Positions 52,965-62,384 of a stretch of DNA of 64,000 nucleotides are shown here, one piece after another; position 1 is the first letter of the stretch, and each line of letters opens with the position of its first letter. The stretch is from assembly GCA_045807725.1 (NCBI GenBank), contig JBJMGV010000027.1, positions 38,238 to 102,237 on the forward strand, written 5' to 3'. Below the pieces are notes generated by a model. The model did no database searches. It saw nothing but the letters and a program-made list of their open reading frames with translations, and was not told the DNA's origin. The stretch comes from DATENM01 sp045807725. GTDB lineage: Bacteria; Acidobacteriota; Blastocatellia; UBA7656. A program made the position numbers and the translations under genes.

Positions 52965-54383
52965 ATGCAGAGCGCCCTGCGCATAGAAGAAAAAGCGAAG
53001 GCAGAGGCCGCGCCCGGCGCGCATCGTTTCGCCTTCGCCGGACTGTTCATCTTCACGTTGCTGCTCTACCTGCGGCCCAACGAGATGTTCCCGGAAGTCT
53101 TCGGCGATTTCCCGCTGGCCAAGATCGTCGCGCTGGTTTCCTTGCTTGGCTACTTCGGCGCGAAGCTGCTGGCCGGCGAGCCGCTCAGCGTCTTTCCGCT
53201 TGAGCTGCGTATGCTGGGCATTATCCTGTTGCTCGGCGTCGCGCTCATCCCCGCCGCCACTTCGCCCGCCGACAGCATCGAGCTGTTGACCGACACGTTC
53301 TTAAAAGTCATCGCCATCTTCGTCCTGCTCATCAACCTGATCAACACCCGCGAGCGCCTGCAAAAGATGATGAAGCTCGTGGTCATCTGCGGCTCTGTGC
53401 TGGCCCTGTTCGCCGTTGTGAGTTACGTTACAGGCCAGTTCACCGTTGTCACGCGCGGCGATATCGGCACGGTCGTCGGCTTACGAATCACCGGCGTTGT
53501 CGGCGGCATCTTCGGCAACCCGAATGATCTGGCAACCAGCCTCGACTTACTTATTCCTTTTGCGGTGGCGCTGGCGTTGCTGCGGCGTGGCGTAGCGCGA
53601 TTGTTCTATCTAGCCTGCGCCGGACTGCTCGGCCTCGGCGTCGTTCTCACCTTTTCGCGCGGCGGCTTTCTCGGCCTCGCGGCAATGGCCGCCGTGCTGG
53701 TCTGGAAGATGGGCCGGCAGAACCGCGCCTTGACCGTCGCGGCGTTTGTCATCATCAGCGGCGTTTTTCTGGTTGCTATGCCGGTTGGCTATTCCAGCCG
53801 TATCACGACGATCTTCGACAGCTCGGCTGATTCGACCGGCTCATCCGAGGAACGCAAAGAACTGCTCGAACGGGCAGCGGGCGTCGCCGCCAACCACCTC
53901 ATCATCGGCGTCGGCATCGGCAACTATCCGGTTTACTCGCTGCACGAACGGCGCGCACATAACTCGTATCTCGAAATCGCTGCCGAACTCGGCGTCGCCG
54001 GCCTGATCGCTTACTTGATTATGATCTTCGCGCCGTTGCGGTCGCTGCGCCGCATCGAGCGCGACACGATACGACAGCAAGCCGCCGACTCTGACGACGA
54101 GCGCGCGAGAATCACATACTATCTCAGCGCAGCCGTGCAGGCGTCGCTGATTGTCTACATCATCTGTAGCTGCTTCGGCTCGATTCAATACCTCTGGTTC
54201 TTGTACTACCCGCTTGCTTACGCCATCTGCCTGCGCCGGATGCACAAGGCCGAAGCCGTGGCGGTTGCCGCTGAGCCGGTCAAAGTCAAGATCGTCGAGA
54301 ACCGCCCGCACGCCGTGTTGTGGCGGCCTAATCAACGTCGCAAGGCGCTGGCTGCCGGCGAGAGCGGCGAATCGCCTCAGTGA
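52965..54383 (+). CDS. O-antigen ligase/Wzy-like polymerase
   Basis: The 472 aa membrane protein has about ten TM segments. Signature elements: GNPNDLATS, FSRGGFLGLAA and AHNSYLEIAAELGVAGLI in the large periplasmic loop (Wzy_C/WaaL type). It polymerises or ligates the EPS repeat units outside the inner membrane. GAGG lies before the ATG. The next gene begins 18 nt later. Confidence 0.9.
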   Translation: MQSALRIEEKAKAEAAPGAHRFAFAGLFIFTLLLYLRPNEMFPEVFGDFPLAKIVALVSLLGYFGAKLLAGEPLSVFPLELRMLGIILLLGVALIPAATSPADSIELLTDTFLKVIAIFVLLINLINTRERLQKMMKLVVICGSVLALFAVVSYVTGQFTVVTRGDIGTVVGLRITGVVGGIFGNPNDLATSLDLLIPFAVALALLRRGVARLFYLACAGLLGLGVVLTFSRGGFLGLAAMAAVLVWKMGRQNRALTVAAFVIISGVFLVAMPVGYSSRITTIFDSSADSTGSSEERKELLERAAGVAANHLIIGVGIGNYPVYSLHERRAHNSYLEIAAELGVAGLIAYLIMIFAPLRSLRRIERDTIRQQAADSDDERARITYYLSAAVQASLIVYIICSCFGSIQYLWFLYYPLAYAICLRRMHKAEAVAVAAEPVKVKIVENRPHAVLWRPNQRRKALAAGESGESPQ

Positions 54384-54401
54384 CCGTCGCGTGACCATCG
54401 A

Positions 54402-55622
54402 ATGAACGGGCCGATGATTATAGCCGAGATTACATTCTTCCTGTCGCTGTTGCTGGTAGCCTATGCCTATGTAGGCTACCCGTTGGTGATCTTCATCGTC
54501 AGCCGCCTCTTCTCGCGCCCTGTGCACAAGGCCGACATTACGCCGCGCGTCTCGTTAATCATCACGGCCTATAACGAAGAGCGCGACATCGCCGCCAAGC
54601 TCGACAACACGCTGGCGCTCGATTACCCGGTCGATAAGCTGGAGGTCGTCGTCGCCTCGGATTGTTCGAGCGACCACACCGACGACATCGTGCGCGGCTA
54701 CGCTGGGCGCGGCGTCATTCTGCACCGGCGACCTGAACGATTAGGCAAAAGCGTTGCGCAGAACCACGCCGTCAAGGTGGCGACCGGCGAGATACTGGTC
54801 TTCTCTGACGCCACGACGATGTATGCGCCGGACGCCGTGCGGCAGATCGTCCGCAGCTTTGCCGACCCGCAAGTCGGTTGTGTCGCCGGCCAGTTAATCT
54901 ATGTGGACAACGCCGTGACCGCCGTCGGTCAGGGCTGTCGCTCGTATTGGAACTACGAGAAGCTCATCAAAGAGAGCGAGAGCCGCGCCGGCTCGCTCAT
55001 CGGCGTCAGCGGCTGCCTGTATGCCGTGCGGCGCAGCAGCTACGCGCGGCTGGCGCTCGATATGAGCAGCGATTTCGTCATCGCCAGCGAGATTCACCTG
55101 CAAGAGCTGCGAACCGTCTACGAGCGCGACGCCGTCGCTATGGAAGACACCAACAAGCGCAGCCGCGACGAGTTCCGAATGCGCGTACGTATCATCGAGC
55201 AGACCTATAGCGCGCTGCATCGCTATCGCGCGGCGCTGAGTCTCACACGGCATGGCCTGTTCGCCTTTCAGTTGATCTCGCACAAGGTGATGCGTTACGC
55301 CGTGCCCGTTTTTCTCATCATTGCATTGGCCGCGAACCTGCCGCTCGCAAGCGAGATGGCGTTCTTCCGATGGACCTTGATGGCTCAAGCCCTGTTCTAT
55401 CTGGCGGCGGCGGCGGGTTGGTTGGGCGAGCGTATCGGCTTGCGCCTGGGGCCGCTGGCGCTGCCATATTACTTCGCGCTTGCGAATGCCGCCTCGCTCA
55501 TCGCCTTCGTCCACTTTATGCGCGGCAAGGCCCACGTTCTGTGGGAGCCGATCCGCGAGAAGCGCGCCGCGAGCGGCAATGCTACAGTCATTGCTTCGCA
55601 AGAACCCATCGCGCCGCAGTGA
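54402..55622 (+). CDS. Membrane family 2 glycosyltransferase
   Basis: The 406 aa protein has an N-terminal TM helix, then a GT-A domain with LIITAYNEERDI, an FSDATTMY motif (DXD-like), and SYWNYEKLIKESESR preceding a QxxRW-like region. Two to three C-terminal TM helices follow. This is the BcsA/IcaA-like layout. It probably builds the EPS chain or side sugars. Confidence 0.9.
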   Translation: MNGPMIIAEITFFLSLLLVAYAYVGYPLVIFIVSRLFSRPVHKADITPRVSLIITAYNEERDIAAKLDNTLALDYPVDKLEVVVASDCSSDHTDDIVRGYAGRGVILHRRPERLGKSVAQNHAVKVATGEILVFSDATTMYAPDAVRQIVRSFADPQVGCVAGQLIYVDNAVTAVGQGCRSYWNYEKLIKESESRAGSLIGVSGCLYAVRRSSYARLALDMSSDFVIASEIHLQELRTVYERDAVAMEDTNKRSRDEFRMRVRIIEQTYSALHRYRAALSLTRHGLFAFQLISHKVMRYAVPVFLIIALAANLPLASEMAFFRWTLMAQALFYLAAAAGWLGERIGLRLGPLALPYYFALANAASLIAFVHFMRGKAHVLWEPIREKRAASGNATVIASQEPIAPQ

Positions 55623-56164
55623 AACAGGCTTCCTACTCTGGGGCGTTGTGTAACACCGTGCCCCTGTCTGCCTGCCCCTTTTTGCCACGTCATAAAAATC
55701 GCCTCGGCCTTGCTCGATTATGTGTCGAACGCAGGCGGCTTGACGTTCACATCTGCCTGAAAAAGTAAGTTGCCGCCATCAATGACGGCCTCGCGCCACG
55801 CCGGCTCGCTCAACGGTCGGCTGGAGAGACGCGCGCGCCGTTCAGCATCCAGCTTGTTTAACTCCCAAAAGAAGGCATAGCCGTTGCAGCTTGTCAGCCC
55901 GAGTTTGGCCCTCGTGCATAGCTGTTTCTTCACAGCGCCAGCTTGCTGTAATACCTGACCCGGATTGCAAAGCCATCCACCGATCTTGGCCCGTGTGGAT
56001 AGCGACCGGCTCAGGCCCGATTGCGGTGCGCTGGTCATGCCCTCACCCATATCAGCGAGGCAGCAATCAACAACCGCTCGCCTTTAAGAAAAAAACACGT
56101 GGCTCACGGAAAGAGGAGATCAGGTTGATTTCTGTGCGCCGGGTCGAATTGGGTGAAAAAAAGA
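55623..56164. other. Intergenic region
   Basis: No firm gene. A minus-strand open frame (55718-56050, 110 aa) reads moderately protein-like but has no SD and no recognised motif, so it is left as doubtful. The SD-like GGAG at 56113 lies too far from the next start to explain it. The sequence before the beta-helix gene holds no copy of the EPS element. Confidence 0.4.
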
Positions 56165-59100
56165 ATGAAGCGAATTGCCTTTGGCTTTCTGTTGGTTATT
56201 TCTGCGCTCCTGATTTCAAGAGAACTTTTCGACGGCAGTCACCTGGCCGCGCTCAACGGCGTCGCCGAAGCGCAATCTAAAATCATCCAGATTATGACCG
56301 AGCCAGAGCTGCCGCGTGTCTACCTCGACACGACCTACCCGGTCAGCACCGGCGCGGTGATCAACGTTGCCGCCGGCGGCGATCTGCAAGCCGCGCTCAA
56401 TCAAGCGCAGCCCGGCGATCAAGTCGTGATCGAAGCCGGCGCGGTCTTCACGGGCAACTTCATTCTGCCGGCCAAGAGCGGCGACGACTGGATCATCATT
56501 CGCACGTCCAATCTTTCAGCCCTGCCTGCCGAAGGCACACGCGCCGAAGCCACACACGCGGCGGCTATGCCGAAGATTGTCACGGCCAACACGATGCCCG
56601 CGTTGAAGACGGCGACGGCGGCGCATCATTACCGCTTCGTCGGCCTTGAAGTCGGCATCGCACCGAACGCGACGATTAATTATGGCATTCTCGCGCTCGG
56701 CGACAGCGGTTCGGCACAGAGCAGCTTGAGCCAGGTTCCGCACGATCTTGTCATCGACCGATGTTACATTCACGGCAACCCGGCGGGCGACGTGTCGCGC
56801 GGCGTCGCGTTGAACAGCGCCGCGACTTCGGTCATCGATTCGACGATCACTAACTGTCACGGCGTCGGCTTCGACACACAAGCCATCGGCGGCTGGAACG
56901 GCCCCGGCCCATTCAAGATCGTCAACAATCAGTTGGAAGGCGCGGCTGAAAACTTTATGCTTGGCGGTTCTGATCCGAGCATTCCCAACCTCATCTCGTC
57001 TGACATTGAGTTCCGCCGCAACTATTGCACGAAGCCGTTGTCGTGGTGTATGACCGAGCCGACTTATGCCGGCGTCCGCTGGTCTGTGAAGAATATATTC
57101 GAGTTGAAGAATGCCCAGCGCGTGCTCGTCGATGGCAACGTGTTTGAGAATTGCTGGGTAGACGGGCAGACCGGCATTGCGATTCAGTTGACGCCGCGCA
57201 ATCAATACGGGACATCGCCGTGGGCGACAGTCGCCGACGTGACCTTCACCAATAATATCGTGCGCCACGCGGCGGCGGGCCTCAACATTCTCGGCTCGGA
57301 CAACAACTTTCCGAGCCAGCGGACTCAGCGCATCAAGATCAAGAACAACTTGTTTGACGACATTGGCGGCTCGCGTTGGGGCGGCAACGGCAGGCTCTTT
57401 CAGATCATCGCCGGGCCGGCCTACGTGCAGATCGATCACAACACGGCGTTCCAGACCTACAACATCGTCAGCACGGACAGCGACCCGGCGACGACCGGCT
57501 TCGTCTTCACCAACAACCTGATGCCGCATAACGAGTATGGCGTCTTCGGATCGGGTTATGGTATCGGCAACACTACGCTCAGTCATTATTTTCCTGGCTG
57601 CGTCTTTGCGCGTAACGTGCTGGTCGGCGGTCCCGGCGCGGCCTATCCGGCGAATAACTTCTTTCCGTCTTTGATGGCGCTGGTCGGCTTCATTGATCTG
57701 GCCGATGGCAATTACGGCTTGCTGCCGATCAGCCCTTTCTTTCACGCAGGGACAGATGGCGCGGACATCGGCGCGGACTTTGGCGCGATGCAAGCCGCGA
57801 TGGGCGGGCTGCCGCCGAACACCAATCTGCCGCCTACGGTAAGCATCACCGCAACGCCTGTGAGCGGAACCGCGCCGCTTCAGGTGGACTTTGCTTCAGA
57901 CGCTTCGGACCCGGACGGCACGATTGTCGGCTATATCTGGAACTTTGGCGATGGCCAGTTCGCCACAGGTTCCGCGCCTTCGCATCTCTACACGTCAGCC
58001 GGGAGCTACACCGCGCGGCTGATCGTCACCGACAACGGCGGAGCGATTGCGTCAAGCGCGGTGACTATCTCGATTACTGCGCCGCCGCTTTCATCCGAGA
58101 ACACGGTGCTCTATGCATCGGAAGCGCCTGTGCGTGTCGGCAACTGGCGAGTCGTCTCAGACCAGACGGCAGCAGGCGGCGCGTGCATCTCGAACCCTGA
58201 TCGCAGCGTGAGCAAGGTGGCCAACGCCTCGGCAAATCCGGCTGATTACTTCGAGATGACGTTCGACGCGCAAGCGGGCACGGCTTATCACCTGTGGGTG
58301 CGTGGCCGCGCGCAGAACGATTCGCCTTACAACGACTCGGTTCACGTGCAGTTCTCCGATAGCATTGACGCGAGCGGCGCGGCAGTCTTTCGCGTTGGCA
58401 CGACCGACTCGACTGTGATCAATCTTGAAGATTACTTGAATATCGGCGTTCAAGGCTGGGGCTGGCAGGACAACGGCTGGGGCATCAATGTGATGGGACA
58501 GAATCTTTACTTCGCCACAAGCGGCACGCACACGCTGCGCGTGCAGGTGCGCGAAGACGGAATGGACATTGACCAGATCGTGTTGTCACCGACGACCTAC
58601 TTGAATAGCTCGCCGGGCGCGCTCAAGAACGACACGTTGATTCTGCCGAAGTCGGCGATGGCCTTAAGCGTATCGCCGCCGACTCCAGGCAGCGGCACGG
58701 CGACAGGCGGAATGACGGTGATGTTCAACGGCACGGGCTTTATGTCCGGCGCGACAGTGAGATTCGGCGGCGCTTCGGCATCAGTTGAAGTGCTCAACGA
58801 CACATCGCTCAGAGTCGTGACGCCTGCGCATCCTGCCGGGTGCGTGGACATCGTTGTGACCAATCCAGATAGCGCCTCGGCGACGCTGCTCGCCGGTTAC
58901 ACCTATTTGCCAGGCAACCGGCCTCCGCAAGTCAGCCCGACAGCGTCGGCGACGAGCGGCGTCGGCTCGCTCGCCGTCACCTTCGCGGCGAATGCTAGTG
59001 ACCCAGATGGTGACGCGCTTACGGTGACGTGGGATTTCGGAGACGGGCAGACGGCGACAGGCGCAAATGTCGCTCACACCTACACGGACCCCGGCCAGTA

Positions 59101-59488
59101 TACGGCGGTCGTCAGGGCAACCGATCCGGCAGGCGCATTCGCCAGCGCGACTCTCACCATCACCGTCGCCGCCACGGCTCGTCCAGTCGTCCAGGTGTTC
59201 ACGCCGCTTGCGAATCAAAAAGCTGTCGTGAATCAACTGACGACGATTACCTGGCGAGTGGACGGCGGTAATGTGGAGAGCCAGGCGATTCAACTGTCAA
59301 TTGACGGCGGCTTGACGTGGAGCGACGTGGCAATAGACTTGCCGGCCACCGCGCAAAGCTATAGCTGGCGCGTGCCGAATTTACAAACCCGCAAGGCGCG
59401 CATTCGCGTGATTGCTTACGGGCGCGACGGCGTGAACGGCGAAGATTTGAATCCCGGCAATTTCTTCATCGTGACGAAAGCGAAATAA
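56165..59488 (+). CDS. Giant secreted beta-helix protein with PKD, YASEA and TIG modules
   Basis: The protein is about 1107 aa. An N-terminal KR-rich signal precedes a right-handed parallel beta-helix (about 45-555, with repeated NN-x-x-x and IVNNQLEG-type turns). A PKD domain (GYIWNFGDGQ), a YASEA module (VLYASEAPVRVGNW, GWGWQDNGWG), TIG, a second PKD and an Ig-like end follow. Beta-helix proteins are often polysaccharide lyases; no catalytic triad can be named. It lies in the EPS operon and may trim or bind the polysaccharide. An in-frame GTG at 56153 is an alternative start. Confidence 0.85.
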   Translation: MKRIAFGFLLVISALLISRELFDGSHLAALNGVAEAQSKIIQIMTEPELPRVYLDTTYPVSTGAVINVAAGGDLQAALNQAQPGDQVVIEAGAVFTGNFILPAKSGDDWIIIRTSNLSALPAEGTRAEATHAAAMPKIVTANTMPALKTATAAHHYRFVGLEVGIAPNATINYGILALGDSGSAQSSLSQVPHDLVIDRCYIHGNPAGDVSRGVALNSAATSVIDSTITNCHGVGFDTQAIGGWNGPGPFKIVNNQLEGAAENFMLGGSDPSIPNLISSDIEFRRNYCTKPLSWCMTEPTYAGVRWSVKNIFELKNAQRVLVDGNVFENCWVDGQTGIAIQLTPRNQYGTSPWATVADVTFTNNIVRHAAAGLNILGSDNNFPSQRTQRIKIKNNLFDDIGGSRWGGNGRLFQIIAGPAYVQIDHNTAFQTYNIVSTDSDPATTGFVFTNNLMPHNEYGVFGSGYGIGNTTLSHYFPGCVFARNVLVGGPGAAYPANNFFPSLMALVGFIDLADGNYGLLPISPFFHAGTDGADIGADFGAMQAAMGGLPPNTNLPPTVSITATPVSGTAPLQVDFASDASDPDGTIVGYIWNFGDGQFATGSAPSHLYTSAGSYTARLIVTDNGGAIASSAVTISITAPPLSSENTVLYASEAPVRVGNWRVVSDQTAAGGACISNPDRSVSKVANASANPADYFEMTFDAQAGTAYHLWVRGRAQNDSPYNDSVHVQFSDSIDASGAAVFRVGTTDSTVINLEDYLNIGVQGWGWQDNGWGINVMGQNLYFATSGTHTLRVQVREDGMDIDQIVLSPTTYLNSSPGALKNDTLILPKSAMALSVSPPTPGSGTATGGMTVMFNGTGFMSGATVRFGGASASVEVLNDTSLRVVTPAHPAGCVDIVVTNPDSASATLLAGYTYLPGNRPPQVSPTASATSGVGSLAVTFAANASDPDGDALTVTWDFGDGQTATGANVAHTYTDPGQYTAVVRATDPAGAFASATLTITVAATARPVVQVFTPLANQKAVVNQLTTITWRVDGGNVESQAIQLSIDGGLTWSDVAIDLPATAQSYSWRVPNLQTRKARIRVIAYGRDGVNGEDLNPGNFFIVTKAK

Positions 59489-59547
59489 TCGGCAGATGCG
59501 CTGCCTGAGAAGATTGCAGGCGGCGCGATGATCCGATTAAACATTCG

Positions 59548-59594
59548 AGCGGCTGGCCGAGCGCGATAACGACGCGCAGGCCAGCCGCTTTTTT
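59548..59594 (+). terminator. Intrinsic terminator after the beta-helix gene
   Basis: AGCGGCTGGCC (59548-59558) pairs with GGCCAGCCGCT (59579-59589), with an inner GCGCG/CGCGC stem, followed by TTTTTT (59589-59594). Confidence 0.9.
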
Positions 59595-59716
59595 GCGCCG
59601 ACCTGCTTTTTATCCTGCCTGCATCGATTCTTCTTTCGAGCGACTGCTTCGGCCCACTCTCATTCTCAAAAAAATCGGTAATGCGCGGCAATACTCACAT
59701 TTTGCGCGCATATTAT

Positions 59717-59758
59717 TTTTGCAAAGGGCGGCGAGTTCTGAGTTTAAGAAAGCTGTGA
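59717..59758 (+). promoter_or_regulatory. EPS-regulon element, copy D
   Basis: TTTTGCAAAG (59717-59726), 9 nt, then TTCTGAGTTTAAGAAAGCTG. Aligned with copy C, it shares the TGTGAG after the second half. It is about 130 nt before the small PEP-CTERM-like gene. Confidence 0.55.
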
Positions 59759-59888
59759 GGAGAGGGCCGTCAGCAGCTTCGACCCGGAGGCTCTTAGCCG
59801 GTCGGTGGACCGCGAGAACAGGTGCTAAAAATCCTGCAAATTTTAGTGGGGGCAAGGCACAGATTCCAGATGTTGAAAGAGAACGCTG

Positions 59889-60251
59889 GTGAAGCAATCT
59901 GGCTCGACTAACACCTATATGCCGACACGAATCGTGAAACCAATCTTCGCCGTAATTGTGATGGTCATCGCCGGCGCTGCGTTACAGCCACGCACGGCGC
60001 ACCAATCCCCAAGTTACGATGCCGGCGCGAATGCCGCCAGCATCGCTCTGGCAGAAACCTCAGCCTCTGGGCCTTCGCTTCAAGCGATGGCATCCCACAC
60101 TCCGGCAAATCAACTCGGTGTGAACCGGCCCACCTTCTCGGAACCGTTCCTGCTGTTGTTAATGGGCAGCCTGCTGATCGGCGTCGGCACGAGCTTCCGG
60201 CGCTGGACAACGCGCCGCGCGCCGCGCCCGGCGATGACGCGCCGCACCTGA
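59889..60251 (+). CDS. Small PEP-CTERM-like sorted protein
   Basis: The 120 aa protein has an N-terminal signal (IFAVIVMVIAGAAL) and a C-terminal tripartite tail: SEP, a hydrophobic stretch (FLLLLMGSLLIGVG) and a basic end (FRRWTTRRAPRP). This is the PEP-CTERM pattern recognised by exosortases, with SEP instead of the usual PEP. No exosortase lies in the window. It fits an XrtA-type EPS locus. The GTG start has AAAGAGA upstream; an ATG at 59919 is in frame. Confidence 0.75.
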   Translation: MKQSGSTNTYMPTRIVKPIFAVIVMVIAGAALQPRTAHQSPSYDAGANAASIALAETSASGPSLQAMASHTPANQLGVNRPTFSEPFLLLLMGSLLIGVGTSFRRWTTRRAPRPAMTRRT

Positions 60252-60426
60252 TGCCAGTGGCAAGCAGCCGCGTGCAGACGAAAGCTGCCCACAGTAACGT
60301 CACCACTCGGTTCAGCCTTCAAAGACGACTCTTGTAATCGGCGTGGGAATGATGAAAACAACATTCCCCAAATCCGGCAAGCGATGAGAAACGCCCGGCC
60401 CGAATCGCAGGCGAGGACAAATCAGA

Positions 60427-61281
60427 ATGAGCAGAAATAAATTGCGACTGATTGTGCTGACGCACGGCGGCATCGAAACGGCGCTCAAGCGACTGCTGGC
60501 GCTCGACTGCGCCGAAGTGGCCGGCGTCTTCATCGAAACCGACACCGTGCGCCGCGTCGATTGGCGCGAAAAGATTCGCCGCTCGATTCGTTATGACGGT
60601 TATGCGGCGACGTTGATGAAGCTGGCGCGACCGCTCTTTCGTTCACAGCCGCCCAACGCAGAAGGCGCGGTCGAAAGCAGCCGCGAGTCGCTGCGCGCGT
60701 TAGCCGAAGCGCACGGCGTGCCTGTCCACTTCGTCGGCAACTATCACAGCGCGGAAGCCCTCGCTTTAATGCGCGCGGCTGACGCAGACCTCGGCGTCGT
60801 GCTCGGCACAAACATTCTCAAAGAGTCGGTCTTTAAGATTCCGCGACTCGGCTCGATCAACGTGCATCAAGGACTCGCGCCCTACTATCGCGGTTGCCCG
60901 GCGGTCTACTGGGAACTCTTCAACGACGAGCGCGAAGTCGGGCTGACGGTTCACTTCGTCGAAGCGAAAGTGGATACCGGCAAGATCGTGATGCAAGAGA
61001 CGGTTCCGCTTGAGTATGACTTTAGTTACGGCGACGACTTTGACGCATTCATCGATGATTATCGTAAGCGGCTGGTCGGTCGCTGCGCGCAACTGGTCGC
61101 CGACGCCGTGCAGGCCTTGGCCGAAGGAACCGCCGTGTTGCGCGAGCAAGACCTCAGCGTAGGTAAACGTTACCGGCTGCCGGTGAAGAGCGAGAAGGAC
61201 GAGATGCGCCGCCGTTTGCGTGCGCGCCGCAAGCGGCTGGCTACGCAACTGGTCGATCAGCGCGCGGCGGGAGGGCGCTGA
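60427..61281 (+). CDS. Formyltransferase-family protein
   Basis: The 284 aa protein has the formyl-transferase core: SINVHQGLAPYYRG (Asn145, His147) and VEAKVDTGKIV (Asp183). It lacks the tRNA-binding C terminus of Fmt. Its place in the EPS operon suggests N-formylation of an amino sugar with 10-formyl-THF. Its stop overlaps the next start by one base. Confidence 0.88.
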   Translation: MSRNKLRLIVLTHGGIETALKRLLALDCAEVAGVFIETDTVRRVDWREKIRRSIRYDGYAATLMKLARPLFRSQPPNAEGAVESSRESLRALAEAHGVPVHFVGNYHSAEALALMRAADADLGVVLGTNILKESVFKIPRLGSINVHQGLAPYYRGCPAVYWELFNDEREVGLTVHFVEAKVDTGKIVMQETVPLEYDFSYGDDFDAFIDDYRKRLVGRCAQLVADAVQALAEGTAVLREQDLSVGKRYRLPVKSEKDEMRRRLRARRKRLATQLVDQRAAGGR

Positions 61282-62285
61282 TGAAGCAGACCGTGTTGCG
61301 GCTGATGCAAGAGAGCGGCGCGTTCACCGCCTTTCGCCTGGCCAATCGCCACAAGGCGCTGATCCTGACTTATCACCGATTCAGCGAAGATGGCCACGAC
61401 GATACGACCTCTGCGCGCACGCTGGCCGAACAGTTGGAGTACCTATCGTCACATTATCAGCTCGTCAATCTGACGACGCTGATGGATCACCTTGAGAGCC
61501 AATACCCGCTGCCGGCGGGTTTGGCAGCGATCACGATTGACGACGGCTACCGCGACGCTTACGACGTGGCGCTGCCGGTGCTGCGCCGTTACGACGCGCC
61601 GGCGACGCTGTTCGCGGTGACGCAGTTTGTCGATGGCGAAGATTGGCTCTGGACCGACAAGGTTCAGTACGCGCTGTTGCACAGCAAAGCCGTGCGCTTT
61701 GAAGGCGCGATCAACCATCAACCTTTCTACTTCGAGCTTAAGAGCCACGCCGCTCGGCGGCGCGCCGCCGAGCGTTTGAAAGCGCATTTGAAGATGGTGA
61801 GCGAAGCGCGCAAGCAGAGCAACATTGCGACGATTGCCGAATTGCTCGATGTCGAACTGCCGCAGCAAGCGCCGCCGGCTTACGCCCCGCTGGGCTGGGA
61901 TCAGGTGCGCGAGCTGGAGGCGAACGGCGTCGAGGTCGCATCACACACGCTGACTCACCCGATTCTCACGCAGGTCAGCGACGAACAACTAGAGCGCGAG
62001 ATAGTTCAATCGAAATGCCGGCTTGAAGCAGAACTCGGCCATCCGGTTGATCTCTTCTGCTACCCGAATGGCGACAATGATGCGCGTACGCGCCTGGCTG
62101 TGCGGCGCGCGGGCTATCGCGCGGCAGTGACTGTTGAAGAAGGCTTCAACGAAAAACTCTGTGACAGGCTGGCCCTGCGCCGCGTTCACAGCGAAAGAGA
62201 CTTCGCGCATTTCGTGCAATGTACGAGCGGCTTTGAACAGATGAAGAACCGCTTGCGCTTCGCCGTGGCAAAGACGGCGAGTTAG
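61281..62285 (+). CDS. Polysaccharide deacetylase (NodB type)
   Basis: The 334 aa protein has TIDDGYRDAY (Asp87, Asp88) and ASHTLTHP (His222, His226), the catalytic and metal residues of carbohydrate esterase family 4. It would remove N-acetyl groups from the growing or finished polymer. The start overlaps the formyltransferase stop (TGATG). A formyltransferase plus deacetylase pair suggests exchange of acetyl for formyl on an amino sugar. Confidence 0.92.
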   Translation: MKQTVLRLMQESGAFTAFRLANRHKALILTYHRFSEDGHDDTTSARTLAEQLEYLSSHYQLVNLTTLMDHLESQYPLPAGLAAITIDDGYRDAYDVALPVLRRYDAPATLFAVTQFVDGEDWLWTDKVQYALLHSKAVRFEGAINHQPFYFELKSHAARRRAAERLKAHLKMVSEARKQSNIATIAELLDVELPQQAPPAYAPLGWDQVRELEANGVEVASHTLTHPILTQVSDEQLEREIVQSKCRLEAELGHPVDLFCYPNGDNDARTRLAVRRAGYRAAVTVEEGFNEKLCDRLALRRVHSERDFAHFVQCTSGFEQMKNRLRFAVAKTAS

Positions 62286-62384
62286 AGCGAGCGATTGCGG
62301 CGCAAGCATGCGGCTTGCGCGGGTGTTGGTTTGCGGTTGTTGATTCGCACAGACTCTTGGCCTGTGCGCTGTGACAAAAACCTG

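Larger units (their letters stand above)
59489..59888. other. Intergenic region with terminator and EPS element
   Basis: No gene. It contains the terminator at 59548-59594 and EPS element copy D at 59717. The element's position makes it the likely promoter of the PEP-CTERM-like gene and the following genes. Confidence 0.6.

Noticed and set aside
55718..56050. Minus-strand open frame of 110 aa
   Set aside because: Some protein-like text but no SD and no recognised motif; too weak to call.
56516..57793. Minus-strand open frame of 425 aa opposite the beta-helix gene
   Set aside because: Arg/Ala-rich translation without motifs, fully covered by a clear plus-strand gene.
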